Shown: piece after piece, positions 8,384-17,079 of the stretch | Numbering within the stretch: the first letter of the stretch is position 1 | Layout: each line of letters opens with the position of its first letter | Assembly: GCA_965250265.1 (NCBI GenBank) | Contig: CBDFNO010000012.1 | Coordinates: 186,001-250,000 of the forward strand | DNA: 64,000 nucleotides | DNA from: PRS1 sp965250265 | Lineage (GTDB): Bacteria; Bacteroidota; Bacteroidia; Flavobacteriales; Flavobacteriaceae | Direction: 5' to 3' | Notes under the pieces: generated by a model | Told to the model about the DNA's origin: nothing | The model's input: the letters and a program-made list of their open reading frames with translations, nothing else | The model's database searches: none | Translations under genes and position numbers: made by a program

Positions 8384-10834
8384 ATGGCGAAATCTAAATT
8401 TGCAAGTCTTGACAGTTTGTCATTTCAGGAGTTTGATGAAAATTCTGAATTAATTCCATTAATGACCACTGAAGATGAAAAAGAAATAAATAGTGAATCT
8501 TTACCCGAAACTTTACCAATATTATCTTTACGTAATACAGTTTTATTTCCAGGAGTAGTTATTCCAATTACAGCAGGAAGAGACAAATCTATAAAGTTGA
8601 TAAATGATGCTAATAAGGGAAGCAAAGTAGTTGGTGTAGTTTCTCAAAAAGATGAATCTGTTGAAGATCCAACAGCTAAAGATATACACGAAACAGGAAC
8701 TGTAGCACGAATTTTACGTGTACTAAAAATGCCTGATGGGAATACAACGGTTATTATACAAGGAAAAAAGCGTTTTAAAGTTGCCGAAGTTATCACAGAA
8801 GAGCCTTACATGAATGCTACTGTACGTGAAGTACCTGAAAGTTCACCTGTAAAAAATGACCAAGAGTTTTCCGCTATTATTGATTCAATAAAAGATTTAG
8901 CATTAGAAATTATTAAACATAGCCCAAATATACCTAGTGAAGCCTCTTTTGCTATAAAAAACATTGAGAGTAATTCATTTTTAGTAAATTTTGTGTCTTC
9001 TAATATGAACCTTTCTGTTAAAGAAAAACAAGAGCTATTAGTAATAAATGATTTGCAGGAACGTGCATTGGCTACACTTAAATATATGAATGTTGAGTTT
9101 CAAAAATTGGAACTAAAAAATGATATTCAGTCTAAGGTGCAAAGTGATATGAGCCAGCAGCAACGAGAATATTTCTTACACCAGCAAATGAAAACCATTC
9201 AGGAGGAACTTGGTGGAGTTAGTTATGAGGAAGAGGTAGAAGAAATGAAGGCTAAGGCAAAAAAGAAAAAATGGAACGATGATGTAGCTAAGCATTTTGA
9301 TAAAGAGATTGGAAAAATGCAACGGATGAATCCTCAAGTTGCAGAATATTCTATACAACGTAATTATTTAGATTTGTTTTTAGACTTACCTTGGAATAAA
9401 TACAGTAAAGACATTTTCGACCTTAAACGCGCTAAGAAAATTCTTGATAGAGACCATTATGGTTTAGATGATGTCAAGAGAAGAATAATTGAGTATTTAG
9501 CAGTACTCAAAATCCGTAATGATATGAAATCTCCTATTCTATGCTTATATGGGCCTCCTGGTGTTGGTAAAACATCTTTAGGAAAATCTATAGCTGAAGC
9601 TTTAGGTAGAGAATATATACGTATGTCTTTAGGTGGTTTAAGAGACGAAGCTGAAATAAGAGGGCATCGTAAAACATATATTGGAGCAATGCCTGGACGG
9701 ATTTTGCAAAGTTTAAAAAAGACTGGAACCTCTAACCCAGTTTTTGTTTTAGATGAAATAGACAAACTTTCTAACTCACACCAAGGTGACCCATCTTCTG
9801 CAATGCTTGAGGTGTTAGATCCTGAACAGAACTCTGAGTTTCATGATAATTTTCTTGAAATGGGTTACGATCTATCTAAAGTAATGTTCATTGCTACTTC
9901 CAATAGTTTATCTACAATACAACCTGCATTACGCGATAGAATGGAAATCATTAATGTAAATGGATATACTATCGAAGAGAAAGTAGAAATTGGTAAAAGA
10001 CATTTATTGCCAAAACAATTAAGTGAACATGGTTTATCCGAAAAGCATTTAAAAATAGCAAAACCTCAGTTGGAAAAAATAGTTGAAGGTTATACTAGAG
10101 AATCTGGTGTTCGTGGATTGGAAAAGCAAATCGCAAAAATGGTAAGATATGCTGCTAAAAATATAGCGATGGAACAAGACTATAACTTAAAAATTTCTAA
10201 TGAAGACATAATAGAAGTGCTAGGAAGTCCAAAATTAGAGCGTGATAAGTATGAGAACAATAATGTAGCAGGTGTAGTTACTGGACTGGCATGGACTAGA
10301 GTAGGAGGCGACATATTATTTATTGAATCTATTCTGTCTAAAGGAAAAGGGACAATGACCATAACAGGAAACTTAGGCAAGGTCATGAAAGAGTCTGCAA
10401 CCATTGCAATGGAATTTATCAAAGCTAATGCAAATACTTTTAAAATTAACCCTGATGTTTTTGATAAATATAATGTACATATTCATGTGCCAGAAGGAGC
10501 AACACCAAAAGATGGTCCAAGTGCTGGAATTACGATGCTTACATCTTTAGTTTCACTTTTTACCCAAAGAAAAGTAAAGAAAAGCCTAGCAATGACTGGG
10601 GAAATTACATTAAGAGGAAAAGTACTGCCAGTTGGTGGAATTAAAGAAAAAATCCTTGCTGCCAAAAGAGCTAGAATTAAAGAAATATTACTTTGTAAAG
10701 AAAATAAAAGTGATATTGAAGAAATTAAAGACGAATACCTCAAAGGATTAACCTTTCATTATGTTTCGGATATGAGCGATGTTATCAAGTTGGCTTTAAC
10801 TGATGATAAGGTTAAAAACGCAAAAAAATTATAA
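8384..10834 (+). CDS. lon: ATP-dependent Lon protease
   Basis: Lon is the cytoplasmic ATP-dependent serine protease that degrades damaged and short-lived regulatory proteins. The 816-residue protein has the Lon N-terminal substrate-binding domain (about 40-240), a coiled-coil linker, the AAA+ module with Walker A GPPGVGKT at 390-397 and Walker B FVLDEIDK, and the protease domain. The catalytic dyad is Ser713 (PKDGPSAG) and Lys756 (GGIKEK), spaced exactly as in E. coli. Length and all motifs are intact. The gene is divergent from the ECF sigma operon and precedes porQ with a 95-base gap, so it is probably transcribed alone. Confidence 0.97.
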   Translation: MAKSKFASLDSLSFQEFDENSELIPLMTTEDEKEINSESLPETLPILSLRNTVLFPGVVIPITAGRDKSIKLINDANKGSKVVGVVSQKDESVEDPTAKDIHETGTVARILRVLKMPDGNTTVIIQGKKRFKVAEVITEEPYMNATVREVPESSPVKNDQEFSAIIDSIKDLALEIIKHSPNIPSEASFAIKNIESNSFLVNFVSSNMNLSVKEKQELLVINDLQERALATLKYMNVEFQKLELKNDIQSKVQSDMSQQQREYFLHQQMKTIQEELGGVSYEEEVEEMKAKAKKKKWNDDVAKHFDKEIGKMQRMNPQVAEYSIQRNYLDLFLDLPWNKYSKDIFDLKRAKKILDRDHYGLDDVKRRIIEYLAVLKIRNDMKSPILCLYGPPGVGKTSLGKSIAEALGREYIRMSLGGLRDEAEIRGHRKTYIGAMPGRILQSLKKTGTSNPVFVLDEIDKLSNSHQGDPSSAMLEVLDPEQNSEFHDNFLEMGYDLSKVMFIATSNSLSTIQPALRDRMEIINVNGYTIEEKVEIGKRHLLPKQLSEHGLSEKHLKIAKPQLEKIVEGYTRESGVRGLEKQIAKMVRYAAKNIAMEQDYNLKISNEDIIEVLGSPKLERDKYENNNVAGVVTGLAWTRVGGDILFIESILSKGKGTMTITGNLGKVMKESATIAMEFIKANANTFKINPDVFDKYNVHIHVPEGATPKDGPSAGITMLTSLVSLFTQRKVKKSLAMTGEITLRGKVLPVGGIKEKILAAKRARIKEILLCKENKSDIEEIKDEYLKGLTFHYVSDMSDVIKLALTDDKVKNAKKL

Positions 10835-10929
10835 CGTTTAATACAGAGAATATTCCTGTTTTTATTGAGATTAAAAAATAAATGATACATGGAATCGTTT
10901 TAAGTTAGATTTAGTTATTTTGCAGTTTT

Positions 10930-11949
10930 ATGATAAGAACGATTATCACTTTATTTTTTTTGTTTCTTGTTACTTCTATGTTTTCACAGGTTGGAGGAGA
11001 GGCGACTTACCAATTCTTAAATTTAGTATCATCTCCACGTCAAGCTGCCCTAGGAGGAAAAGTGATTACAAATGTTGATTATGACGTTACACAAGGACTT
11101 TATAATCCTGCTACTATAAATGTAGAAATGGATAATCAGTTAGCACTTAATTATTCAAATTATTTAGGAGGAATTAGTTATGGTACAGCTGCATATGCAT
11201 ATACTTGGGACAGAAGAACTCAAACTTTCCATGCTGGAGTAACTTATATAAATTATGGAGATTTTGATGGTTATGACGAAAATGGAATTTCAACAGGCTC
11301 ATTTACAGGAGCCGAAACCGCTTTGTCATTAGGCTATGCATTGCAACTAGGACATAGTGATTTTTATTTTGGGGCTAATCTAAAGATAATTACTTCAAAG
11401 CTTGAACAATATTCATCGTTAGGATTGGCTACCGATTTTGGATTGATTTATATAAATGAAAATATGGATTTCAATGCAGCTATTGCTGTAAGAAATTTAG
11501 GCTCGCAAATAACAACCTATGCTGGACTCAATGAACCTTTGCCATTTGAAGTTGATTTTGGAATGTCACAAACTTTAGAAAATGTACCCATACGTTGGCA
11601 TGTTACTTTAGAAAATCTTCAAAAGTGGCCAATTGGAAGGCCCAATCCAGCAAGAGTGACTAGCGATTTGGATGGAAATCAAACAGAAGAAAAAGTTGGA
11701 TTTTTAAATAAAACCTTAAGACATTTAATTTTAGGAGCTGAATTATTTCCAGATAGAGGATTTAATGTTAGATTAGGATATAATTTTAGGAGAGCTGAAG
11801 AGTTGAAAATTTTAGATCAACGAGATTTTTCTGGAATATCCTTTGGTTTTGGAATAAAACTTAATAAAATGAGATTTAGTTATACACATGCCAGATATAC
11901 AAGCGCTTCTAATACAAGTTTTTTTGGTTTGCAATTAGATTTACAATAG
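10930..11949 (+). CDS. porQ: Type IX secretion system protein PorQ
   Basis: PorQ is a PorV-like outer-membrane beta-barrel protein of the type IX secretion system; it takes part in the cell-surface attachment complex that processes cargo carrying C-terminal sorting signals. The 339-residue protein has a signal peptide (cleavage near residue 20, FSQ), the family opening with ATYQFLNLVSSPRQAALGG, and repeated amphipathic strands to the end. Its last base is shared with the GTG start of cmk, an arrangement consistent with translational coupling. The window's own T9SS cargo (the two giant adhesins) would depend on this machinery. Confidence 0.88.
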   Translation: MIRTIITLFFLFLVTSMFSQVGGEATYQFLNLVSSPRQAALGGKVITNVDYDVTQGLYNPATINVEMDNQLALNYSNYLGGISYGTAAYAYTWDRRTQTFHAGVTYINYGDFDGYDENGISTGSFTGAETALSLGYALQLGHSDFYFGANLKIITSKLEQYSSLGLATDFGLIYINENMDFNAAIAVRNLGSQITTYAGLNEPLPFEVDFGMSQTLENVPIRWHVTLENLQKWPIGRPNPARVTSDLDGNQTEEKVGFLNKTLRHLILGAELFPDRGFNVRLGYNFRRAEELKILDQRDFSGISFGFGIKLNKMRFSYTHARYTSASNTSFFGLQLDLQ

Positions 11950-12644
11950 TGAAAAATATTACAATTGCCATAGACGGATTTTCATCTACAGGGAAAAGCA
12001 CAATTGCTAAAAAATTAGCAAAAGAGTTGGGATATGTTTACGTTGATACAGGAGCAATGTATCGTGCAGTTACCTTATATGCAATGCAAAACAATTATAT
12101 ATCTGAAGATAATTTTCATTTAAGTGATTTAATTTCTCAGTTACAAAATATAAATCTCTCGTTTAAATTTAATTCGTTATTAGGATTTTCTGAAATATAT
12201 TTAAATAGTAAAAATGTAGAAAAAGAAATCCGTACTATGGAAGTTTCGAACTTTGTAAGTACAATATCAGAGATTCCAGAAGTGCGTAATCAATTAGTGA
12301 AGCAGCAACAAACAATGGGAAAGAGTAGAGGCATAGTAATGGATGGTCGAGATATTAGCACTGTCGTTTTTCCCAAAGCTGAATTAAAACTATTTATGAC
12401 AGCATCATCAGAGATTCGTGCAAAACGTAGATATAATGAACTTATTGAAAGAAATGAAAAGGTAAGCTATGATGAAGTTTTAAAAAATGTAAATCAACGT
12501 GATTATATTGATTCACATCGTAAAAGTTCCCCTTTAAAAAGGGCAGAAGATGCTATAGAAATAGATAATTCTAATCTTACACTAGAAGAGCAATTTACTA
12601 AAATTATGTATTTAGTTAAGATAGCTTTTAATAGTCAGAAATAG
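11949..12644 (+). CDS. cmk: Cytidylate kinase
   Basis: This enzyme phosphorylates CMP and dCMP to the diphosphates using ATP, in pyrimidine nucleotide salvage. The 231-residue protein carries the P-loop GFSSTGKST at 10-18, the DTGAMYR motif at about 36-42 and the MDGRDIST segment, all expected for Cmk. The start is GTG inside the TAGTG overlap with the porQ stop. The coupling of a nucleotide kinase to a secretion gene appears to be a stable flavobacterial gene order rather than a functional link. Confidence 0.95.
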   Translation: MKNITIAIDGFSSTGKSTIAKKLAKELGYVYVDTGAMYRAVTLYAMQNNYISEDNFHLSDLISQLQNINLSFKFNSLLGFSEIYLNSKNVEKEIRTMEVSNFVSTISEIPEVRNQLVKQQQTMGKSRGIVMDGRDISTVVFPKAELKLFMTASSEIRAKRRYNELIERNEKVSYDEVLKNVNQRDYIDSHRKSSPLKRAEDAIEIDNSNLTLEEQFTKIMYLVKIAFNSQK

Positions 12645-12713
12645 TTTTAAGCAATATTGTTTTATAAATCACTTTCAATTCAAATAAAATTAGGCAATTA
12701 ATAATAATATGTT

Positions 12714-12721
12714 TATTTTTG
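12714..12721 (+). promoter_or_regulatory. Candidate rpsA promoter -7 box
   Basis: TATTTTTG matches the Bacteroidetes -7 consensus TAnnTTTG. No clear TTG lies at -33. Transcription would start near 12727 and give a leader of about 110 bases. Confidence 0.5.
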
Positions 12722-12725
12722 CGCT

Positions 12726-12819
12726 CCTTTTAGCAAATATTCAGAAAGATAAAAGGGACAAAAATATTTTATAACACTTCTGTGTGTAGCTTGCTTAAAT
12801 CTTCTGAAGACATACAGAA
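12726..12819 (+). promoter_or_regulatory. Structured 5' leader of rpsA
   Basis: The leader can form two hairpins. The first pairs CCTTTTA (12726-12732) with TAAAAGG (12750-12756). The second is a 10-bp stem with one G-U pair between 12778-12787 and 12810-12819, ending 18 bases before the rpsA ATG. Ribosomal protein genes are often autoregulated through such leaders, so this is a candidate S1 feedback site; that role is inference. Confidence 0.45.
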
Positions 12820-12837
12820 TACAAATTTTAATCAGCA

Positions 12838-14673
12838 ATGGCTGAAAAAAAAGAAAAAGTGGCTGAAGTAGAAACTACAGAAGTTGCCGCAGTAGAAGCT
12901 CCAGTTCTCTCTGAAGCACAAGCAAATCCAGACAAATTTTTAAAAGACTTTAATTGGCACAATTACGAAGAAGGAATTGATCCTGTTGAAGATTCTCAAT
13001 TAGAAGAGTTTGAAAAATTAGTAGCAGAAAATTTTGTTGATACTCTTAATGATCAAGTTGTAGAAGGTAAAGTAATTCATATTTCAGATAGAGATGCTAT
13101 TATAGACATTAATGCAAAATCTGAAGGTGTAATTTCATTAAATGAATTTCGTTACAATCCTGACTTAAAAGTTGGAGACAAGGTAGAAGTTTTGATAGAT
13201 GTTCGTGAGGATGCAACAGGACAATTAGTATTATCTCATAGAAAAGCAAGGGTTATTAAAGCTTGGGAACGTGTAAATGCAGCTCATGACAATGGAGAAA
13301 TTGTTAATGGTTTTATTAAATGTCGTACTAAAGGTGGTATGATTGTAGATATATTTGGTATTGAAGCGTTTTTACCAGGTTCACAAATCGATGTGAAACC
13401 TATTAGAGATTATGATGCTTATGTAAATAAAACTATGGAATTTAAAGTGGTTAAAATTAATCATGAATTCAAAAACGTAGTAGTATCTCATAAAGCACTT
13501 ATAGAAGCTGATATTGAGCTTCAAAAGAAAGAGATAATTAGCAAATTAGAAAAAGGTCAAGTTTTAGAAGGGTCTGTTAAAAATATTACTTCTTACGGAG
13601 TATTTATGGATCTAGGAGGCGTTGATGGTTTAATTCATATTACAGATTTATCTTGGTCACGTATTAATCATCCAAGCGAAATTGTGGAATTGGATGAGAG
13701 AATTAACGTTGTGATCCTTGATTTTGATGAGAATAAATCTAGAATTCAATTAGGTCTTAAGCAATTAAGTAAACACCCTTGGGAAGCTTTAGGAGAAGAT
13801 GTAAAAATTGGAGATAAAGTAGAAGGTAAAGTAGTTGTAATAGCAGATTATGGTGCATTTATTGAAGTGACAGAAGGTGTAGAAGGCTTAATTCATGTTT
13901 CAGAAATGTCATGGTCAACGCACTTACGTTCTGCCCAAGATTTTGTAACTGTTGGGGATAAGATTAAAGCTCAAATTTTAACTTTAGATCGAGAAGATCG
14001 TAAAATGTCTCTTGGTATTAAACAATTAACTCCAGACCCATGGACAGATATTACGACTAAATATCCAGCAGGATCTAAGCACAAAGGTATTGTAAGAAAC
14101 TTTACAAACTTTGGTGTGTTTGTTGAATTAGAAGAAGGTATTGATGGTTTAATTTATATTTCAGATTTATCTTGGACTAAAAAGATAAAACATCCAAGTG
14201 AATTTTGTGCTGTTGGAGATACGCTAGATGTAGTTGTATTGGAATTAGATGTTGAAGGACGTAAATTAAGTTTAGGTCATAAACAAACAACAGATAATCC
14301 TTGGGAAAAATATGAAACAGAATTTGCATTAAACACAACACATTCAGGAGAAATTTCTGAAATTGTGGATAAAGGAGCTATTGTAAATTTTAACGAAGAT
14401 ATCGCTGCTTTTATTCCTTCTCGTCATCTTGAAAAAGAAGATGGTAAGAAACTTAAAAAAGGAGATACTGTAGAGTTTAAAATTATTGAGTTCAATAAAG
14501 AATTTAAGCGCGTGGTCGCTTCACATACAGCAGTTTTTAGAGAAGAAGAAGCTAAAAATGTAAAAGTTGCAGTTAAGAAAGCTAGTGCAGCAGCTGCAGA
14601 AGCAAAACCTACTCTAGGAGATGCTAATGAAACTTTACAAGCACTTAAAGATAAAATGGATGGAAAGGCATAA
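12838..14673 (+). CDS. rpsA: 30S ribosomal protein S1
   Basis: S1 binds mRNA on the small ribosomal subunit and helps initiation on structured messages. The 611-residue protein begins with an acidic, Ala/Glu-rich extension (1-70) and then has S1 RNA-binding repeats, visible as recurring GxVxxIxxYGxFVxLxxGVDGLIHxSDLSW blocks, for example near residues 245, 330 and 420. The C-terminal tail is Lys/Ala-rich. It has its own promoter-like box, a structured leader and a strong terminator, so it is a single-gene unit. Length fits the Bacteroidetes form. Confidence 0.97.
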   Translation: MAEKKEKVAEVETTEVAAVEAPVLSEAQANPDKFLKDFNWHNYEEGIDPVEDSQLEEFEKLVAENFVDTLNDQVVEGKVIHISDRDAIIDINAKSEGVISLNEFRYNPDLKVGDKVEVLIDVREDATGQLVLSHRKARVIKAWERVNAAHDNGEIVNGFIKCRTKGGMIVDIFGIEAFLPGSQIDVKPIRDYDAYVNKTMEFKVVKINHEFKNVVVSHKALIEADIELQKKEIISKLEKGQVLEGSVKNITSYGVFMDLGGVDGLIHITDLSWSRINHPSEIVELDERINVVILDFDENKSRIQLGLKQLSKHPWEALGEDVKIGDKVEGKVVVIADYGAFIEVTEGVEGLIHVSEMSWSTHLRSAQDFVTVGDKIKAQILTLDREDRKMSLGIKQLTPDPWTDITTKYPAGSKHKGIVRNFTNFGVFVELEEGIDGLIYISDLSWTKKIKHPSEFCAVGDTLDVVVLELDVEGRKLSLGHKQTTDNPWEKYETEFALNTTHSGEISEIVDKGAIVNFNEDIAAFIPSRHLEKEDGKKLKKGDTVEFKIIEFNKEFKRVVASHTAVFREEEAKNVKVAVKKASAAAAEAKPTLGDANETLQALKDKMDGKA

Positions 14674-14696
14674 TTTTTTTCAGACATATTGAAACG

Positions 14697-14726
14697 AAAA
14701 GCCTTCAAGAAATTGAAGGCTTTTTT
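14697..14726 (+). terminator. Rho-independent terminator of rpsA
   Basis: GCCTTCAA and TTGAAGGC form a perfect 8-bp stem with a GAAA loop, followed by six T. An A run on the left gives weak bidirectional character. Confidence 0.92.
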
Positions 14727-14764
14727 AATTTAAGGTTTAAACTTCTATTTTTAAAATTTTGCAT

Positions 14765-14790
14765 TATCTTTGTACTCCAAATACGTTTGG
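14765..14790 (+). promoter_or_regulatory. pyrR promoter -7 box and short leader hairpin
   Basis: TATCTTTG (14765-14772) matches the -7 consensus. CCAAA (14777-14781) and TTTGG (14786-14790) flank a TACG loop, an UNCG-type tetraloop, at about the start of the transcript and 7 bases before the pyrR ATG. There is no room for a full PyrR attenuator in this 20-base leader. Confidence 0.45.
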
Positions 14791-14797
14791 GTAGTAT

Positions 14798-15337
14798 ATG
14801 AGTCAAAAAGTGTTACTTAACGCTAAAGAGGTAAACATCATTCTTCATCGATTGGCTTGTCAACTTATTGAAAATCACAACGACTTTACAGATACAGCTT
14901 TAATAGGTATTCAACCGCGTGGAAGATATCTTGCTAATCGCTTAGCTAAAATGCTGGAAGACAATTATAAGATAAGAAACATTAAACTTGGGCATCTAGA
15001 CATTACATTTTTTAGAGACGATTTTAGGCGCGGAGGCAAACCTTTAGAAGCAAATACAACAGATATAGATTTTATTATTGAAAACAAAAAGGTTGTGTTT
15101 ATAGATGATGTTTTGTATACAGGAAGAAGTATTAGAGCAGCATTAACAGCAATTCAATCTTTTGGAAGACCTAATGAAATTGAACTCTTAACACTTATTG
15201 ATAGACGTTTTAGCAGACATTTACCAATACAGCCTACTTATAGAGGAAGACAAGTAGATGCTATTAACAATGAAAAAGTTAAAGTAAACTGGATAGAGAA
15301 CGATGGCGAGGATGCAGTTTATTTAGTAAATAATTAA
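14798..15337 (+). CDS. pyrR: Pyr operon regulator / uracil phosphoribosyltransferase PyrR
   Basis: PyrR senses UMP/PRPP and, in Gram-positive bacteria, controls pyr operon attenuation; it also has uracil phosphoribosyltransferase activity. The 179-residue protein has the PRPP-binding loop VVFIDDVLYTGRS at 99-111 and the IGIQPRG segment near 37-42. It leads a five-gene run pyrR-pyrB-STAS-like-DUF3291-rnz, with gaps of 1 to 6 bases or overlaps. The short leader shows no attenuator like that of Bacillus, so RNA-binding regulation here is unproven and the enzymatic or another sensing role may dominate. Confidence 0.94.
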   Translation: MSQKVLLNAKEVNIILHRLACQLIENHNDFTDTALIGIQPRGRYLANRLAKMLEDNYKIRNIKLGHLDITFFRDDFRRGGKPLEANTTDIDFIIENKKVVFIDDVLYTGRSIRAALTAIQSFGRPNEIELLTLIDRRFSRHLPIQPTYRGRQVDAINNEKVKVNWIENDGEDAVYLVNN

Positions 15338-15341
15338 TCAT

Positions 15342-16268
15342 ATGAGCGAATTAAGTGTTAACCACTTATTAGGAATTAAATATCTTAACAAACAAGATAT
15401 TAAGCTTATTTTTGAAACAGCCGACCACTTTAAAGAAGTTATAAATAGACCTATAAAAAAAGTGCCTTCCCTTCGTGATATAACTATTGCAAATTTGTTT
15501 TTTGAAAATTCTACAAGGACAAAACTCTCTTTTGAACTGGCTGAAAAAAGACTGTCTGCTGACGTAATTAATTTTTCTGCATCACAATCTTCGGTAAAAA
15601 AAGGAGAAACCTTAATAGATACAGTTAATAATATCTTATCCATGAAGGTAGATATGGTAGTTATGCGTCATCCAAATGCAGGTGCTGGTGTATTTTTATC
15701 TAAACATATCAATGCAAGTATTATTAATGCTGGAGATGGAGCACATGAACATCCTACACAAGCATTGTTAGACACTTATTCTATAAGAGAAAGACTAGGT
15801 GAAGTTAAAGGGAAGAAAGTTGTTATAGTTGGAGATATTTTGCATAGTCGTGTGGCTCTATCAAATATTTTTGCTTTACAATTGCAAGGTGCAAATGTTA
15901 TGGTTTGTGGGCCAAAATCACTTATCCCTAAACATATAGACAAGTTAGGAGTAAAAGTTGAAACCAATTTGAGAACAGCATTAAATTGGTGTGACGTTGC
16001 AAATATGCTACGCGTTCAAAATGAACGCATGGAAATTAGCTATTTTCCTTCCACTAGAGAGTATACACAACAATTTGGAGTTAATAGAGAACTTTTAGAG
16101 TCATTAGATAAGGAAATTATAATCATGCATCCAGGACCTATAAATCGTGGCGTTGAAATTACTAGTGATGTTGCCGATTCTAATCAAGCCATAATTCTTA
16201 ATCAAGTAGAAAATGGTGTAGCAATTAGAATGGCTGTTATTTATTTATTGGCTTCTAAAATTAAATAG
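15342..16268 (+). CDS. pyrB: Aspartate carbamoyltransferase catalytic subunit
   Basis: PyrB makes carbamoyl-aspartate from carbamoyl phosphate and aspartate, the committed step of pyrimidine synthesis. The 308-residue protein has the carbamoyl-phosphate loop STRT at 57-60 within FENSTRTKLSFE, the HPTQALLD segment and the C-terminal HPGPINRGVEI motif. It starts 4 bases after pyrR. No regulatory subunit gene (pyrI) lies beside it, as is usual for PyrR-linked pyrB. Confidence 0.96.
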   Translation: MSELSVNHLLGIKYLNKQDIKLIFETADHFKEVINRPIKKVPSLRDITIANLFFENSTRTKLSFELAEKRLSADVINFSASQSSVKKGETLIDTVNNILSMKVDMVVMRHPNAGAGVFLSKHINASIINAGDGAHEHPTQALLDTYSIRERLGEVKGKKVVIVGDILHSRVALSNIFALQLQGANVMVCGPKSLIPKHIDKLGVKVETNLRTALNWCDVANMLRVQNERMEISYFPSTREYTQQFGVNRELLESLDKEIIIMHPGPINRGVEITSDVADSNQAIILNQVENGVAIRMAVIYLLASKIK

Positions 16269-16274
16269 CTGAAT

Positions 16275-16607
16275 ATGATTTTTGATAGAGATGGCAACAT
16301 ATCAATTATTACCCAAGAAAGGGCTTCAATAACTGAGCTTGCTAAAAAGTTACAAATACTTTACAGTCGATTTGAAAATTATAATATTATTGTTAATCTT
16401 ACGAGTTTAAGACCTTTAATTATACAAGATGTTATTGAATTTCTACAAATTTCAAACCTACACCGAAACGCTAAACATTCTTTTGTTTTGGTAACCGATA
16501 AAATTAATATTGATGATATCCCAGAAGAACTTGTAATTGTACCTACACTTCTTGAAGCATATGATATCATAGAAATGGAAGAAATGGAACGTGATTTAGG
16601 TTTTTAA
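16275..16607 (+). CDS. STAS-like small protein
   Basis: This 110-residue protein has the size and alternating beta/alpha pattern of a STAS domain (anti-anti-sigma type). It resembles the STAS proteins often found next to rnz in flavobacteria, including the C-terminal PTLLEAYDIIEMEEMERD stretch. The loop that normally holds the phosphorylatable DSSG serine is replaced by a LRPLIIQD stretch, so it cannot act as a classical kinase-switched antagonist. It lies between pyrB (6 bases) and a DUF3291 gene (1 base). Function is unknown; the family assignment is by pattern and context. Confidence 0.6.
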   Translation: MIFDRDGNISIITQERASITELAKKLQILYSRFENYNIIVNLTSLRPLIIQDVIEFLQISNLHRNAKHSFVLVTDKINIDDIPEELVIVPTLLEAYDIIEMEEMERDLGF

Positions 16608-16608
16608 A

Positions 16609-17079
16609 ATGTATAATTTAGCTCAAGTAAATATTGCAAAAATGTTGGCGCCAATTGATGACCCAATAATGGCAGATTTTGTCAATAATTTGGACAGAAT
16701 TAATGCTCTTGCAGACCAAAGTAAAGGATTTGTATGGCGTTTACAAGATATTGAAAATAATGCCACAGCAATTAAGGCCTTTGAAGATGATACCTTAATA
16801 ATAAATATGTCTGTTTGGAGAAACATGGAGTCTTTATTTCGGTTTACTTATAAATCAGACCATGTAGAGATTTTTTCTAGAAGAAAAGAATGGTTTAGCC
16901 GAATAAAAGATATGCATATGATCTTTTGGTTTGTTCCTGAGGGTCATATACCTACGCCTAGAGAAGCCAGAGAAAGACTTGAGTATGCAAATAAGTATGG
17001 CACAACACCTTATGCATTTACTTTTAAAGATGGGTTTACGGTAGAAGATTTTTTGAATTACAATCGTTTGGATTCATGA
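16609..17079 (+). CDS. DUF3291 domain protein
   Basis: This 156-residue protein matches the DUF3291 family. It starts with the characteristic LAQVNIAKMLAPIDDPxMADF region and has paired Trp residues in the centre (FVWRLQD, SVWRNMESL). The fold is expected to be a ferredoxin-like dimeric alpha/beta barrel related to small monooxygenases, but no activity is known. It overlaps the start of rnz by 4 bases (ATGA), so translation is coupled. Confidence 0.75.
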   Translation: MYNLAQVNIAKMLAPIDDPIMADFVNNLDRINALADQSKGFVWRLQDIENNATAIKAFEDDTLIINMSVWRNMESLFRFTYKSDHVEIFSRRKEWFSRIKDMHMIFWFVPEGHIPTPREARERLEYANKYGTTPYAFTFKDGFTVEDFLNYNRLDS

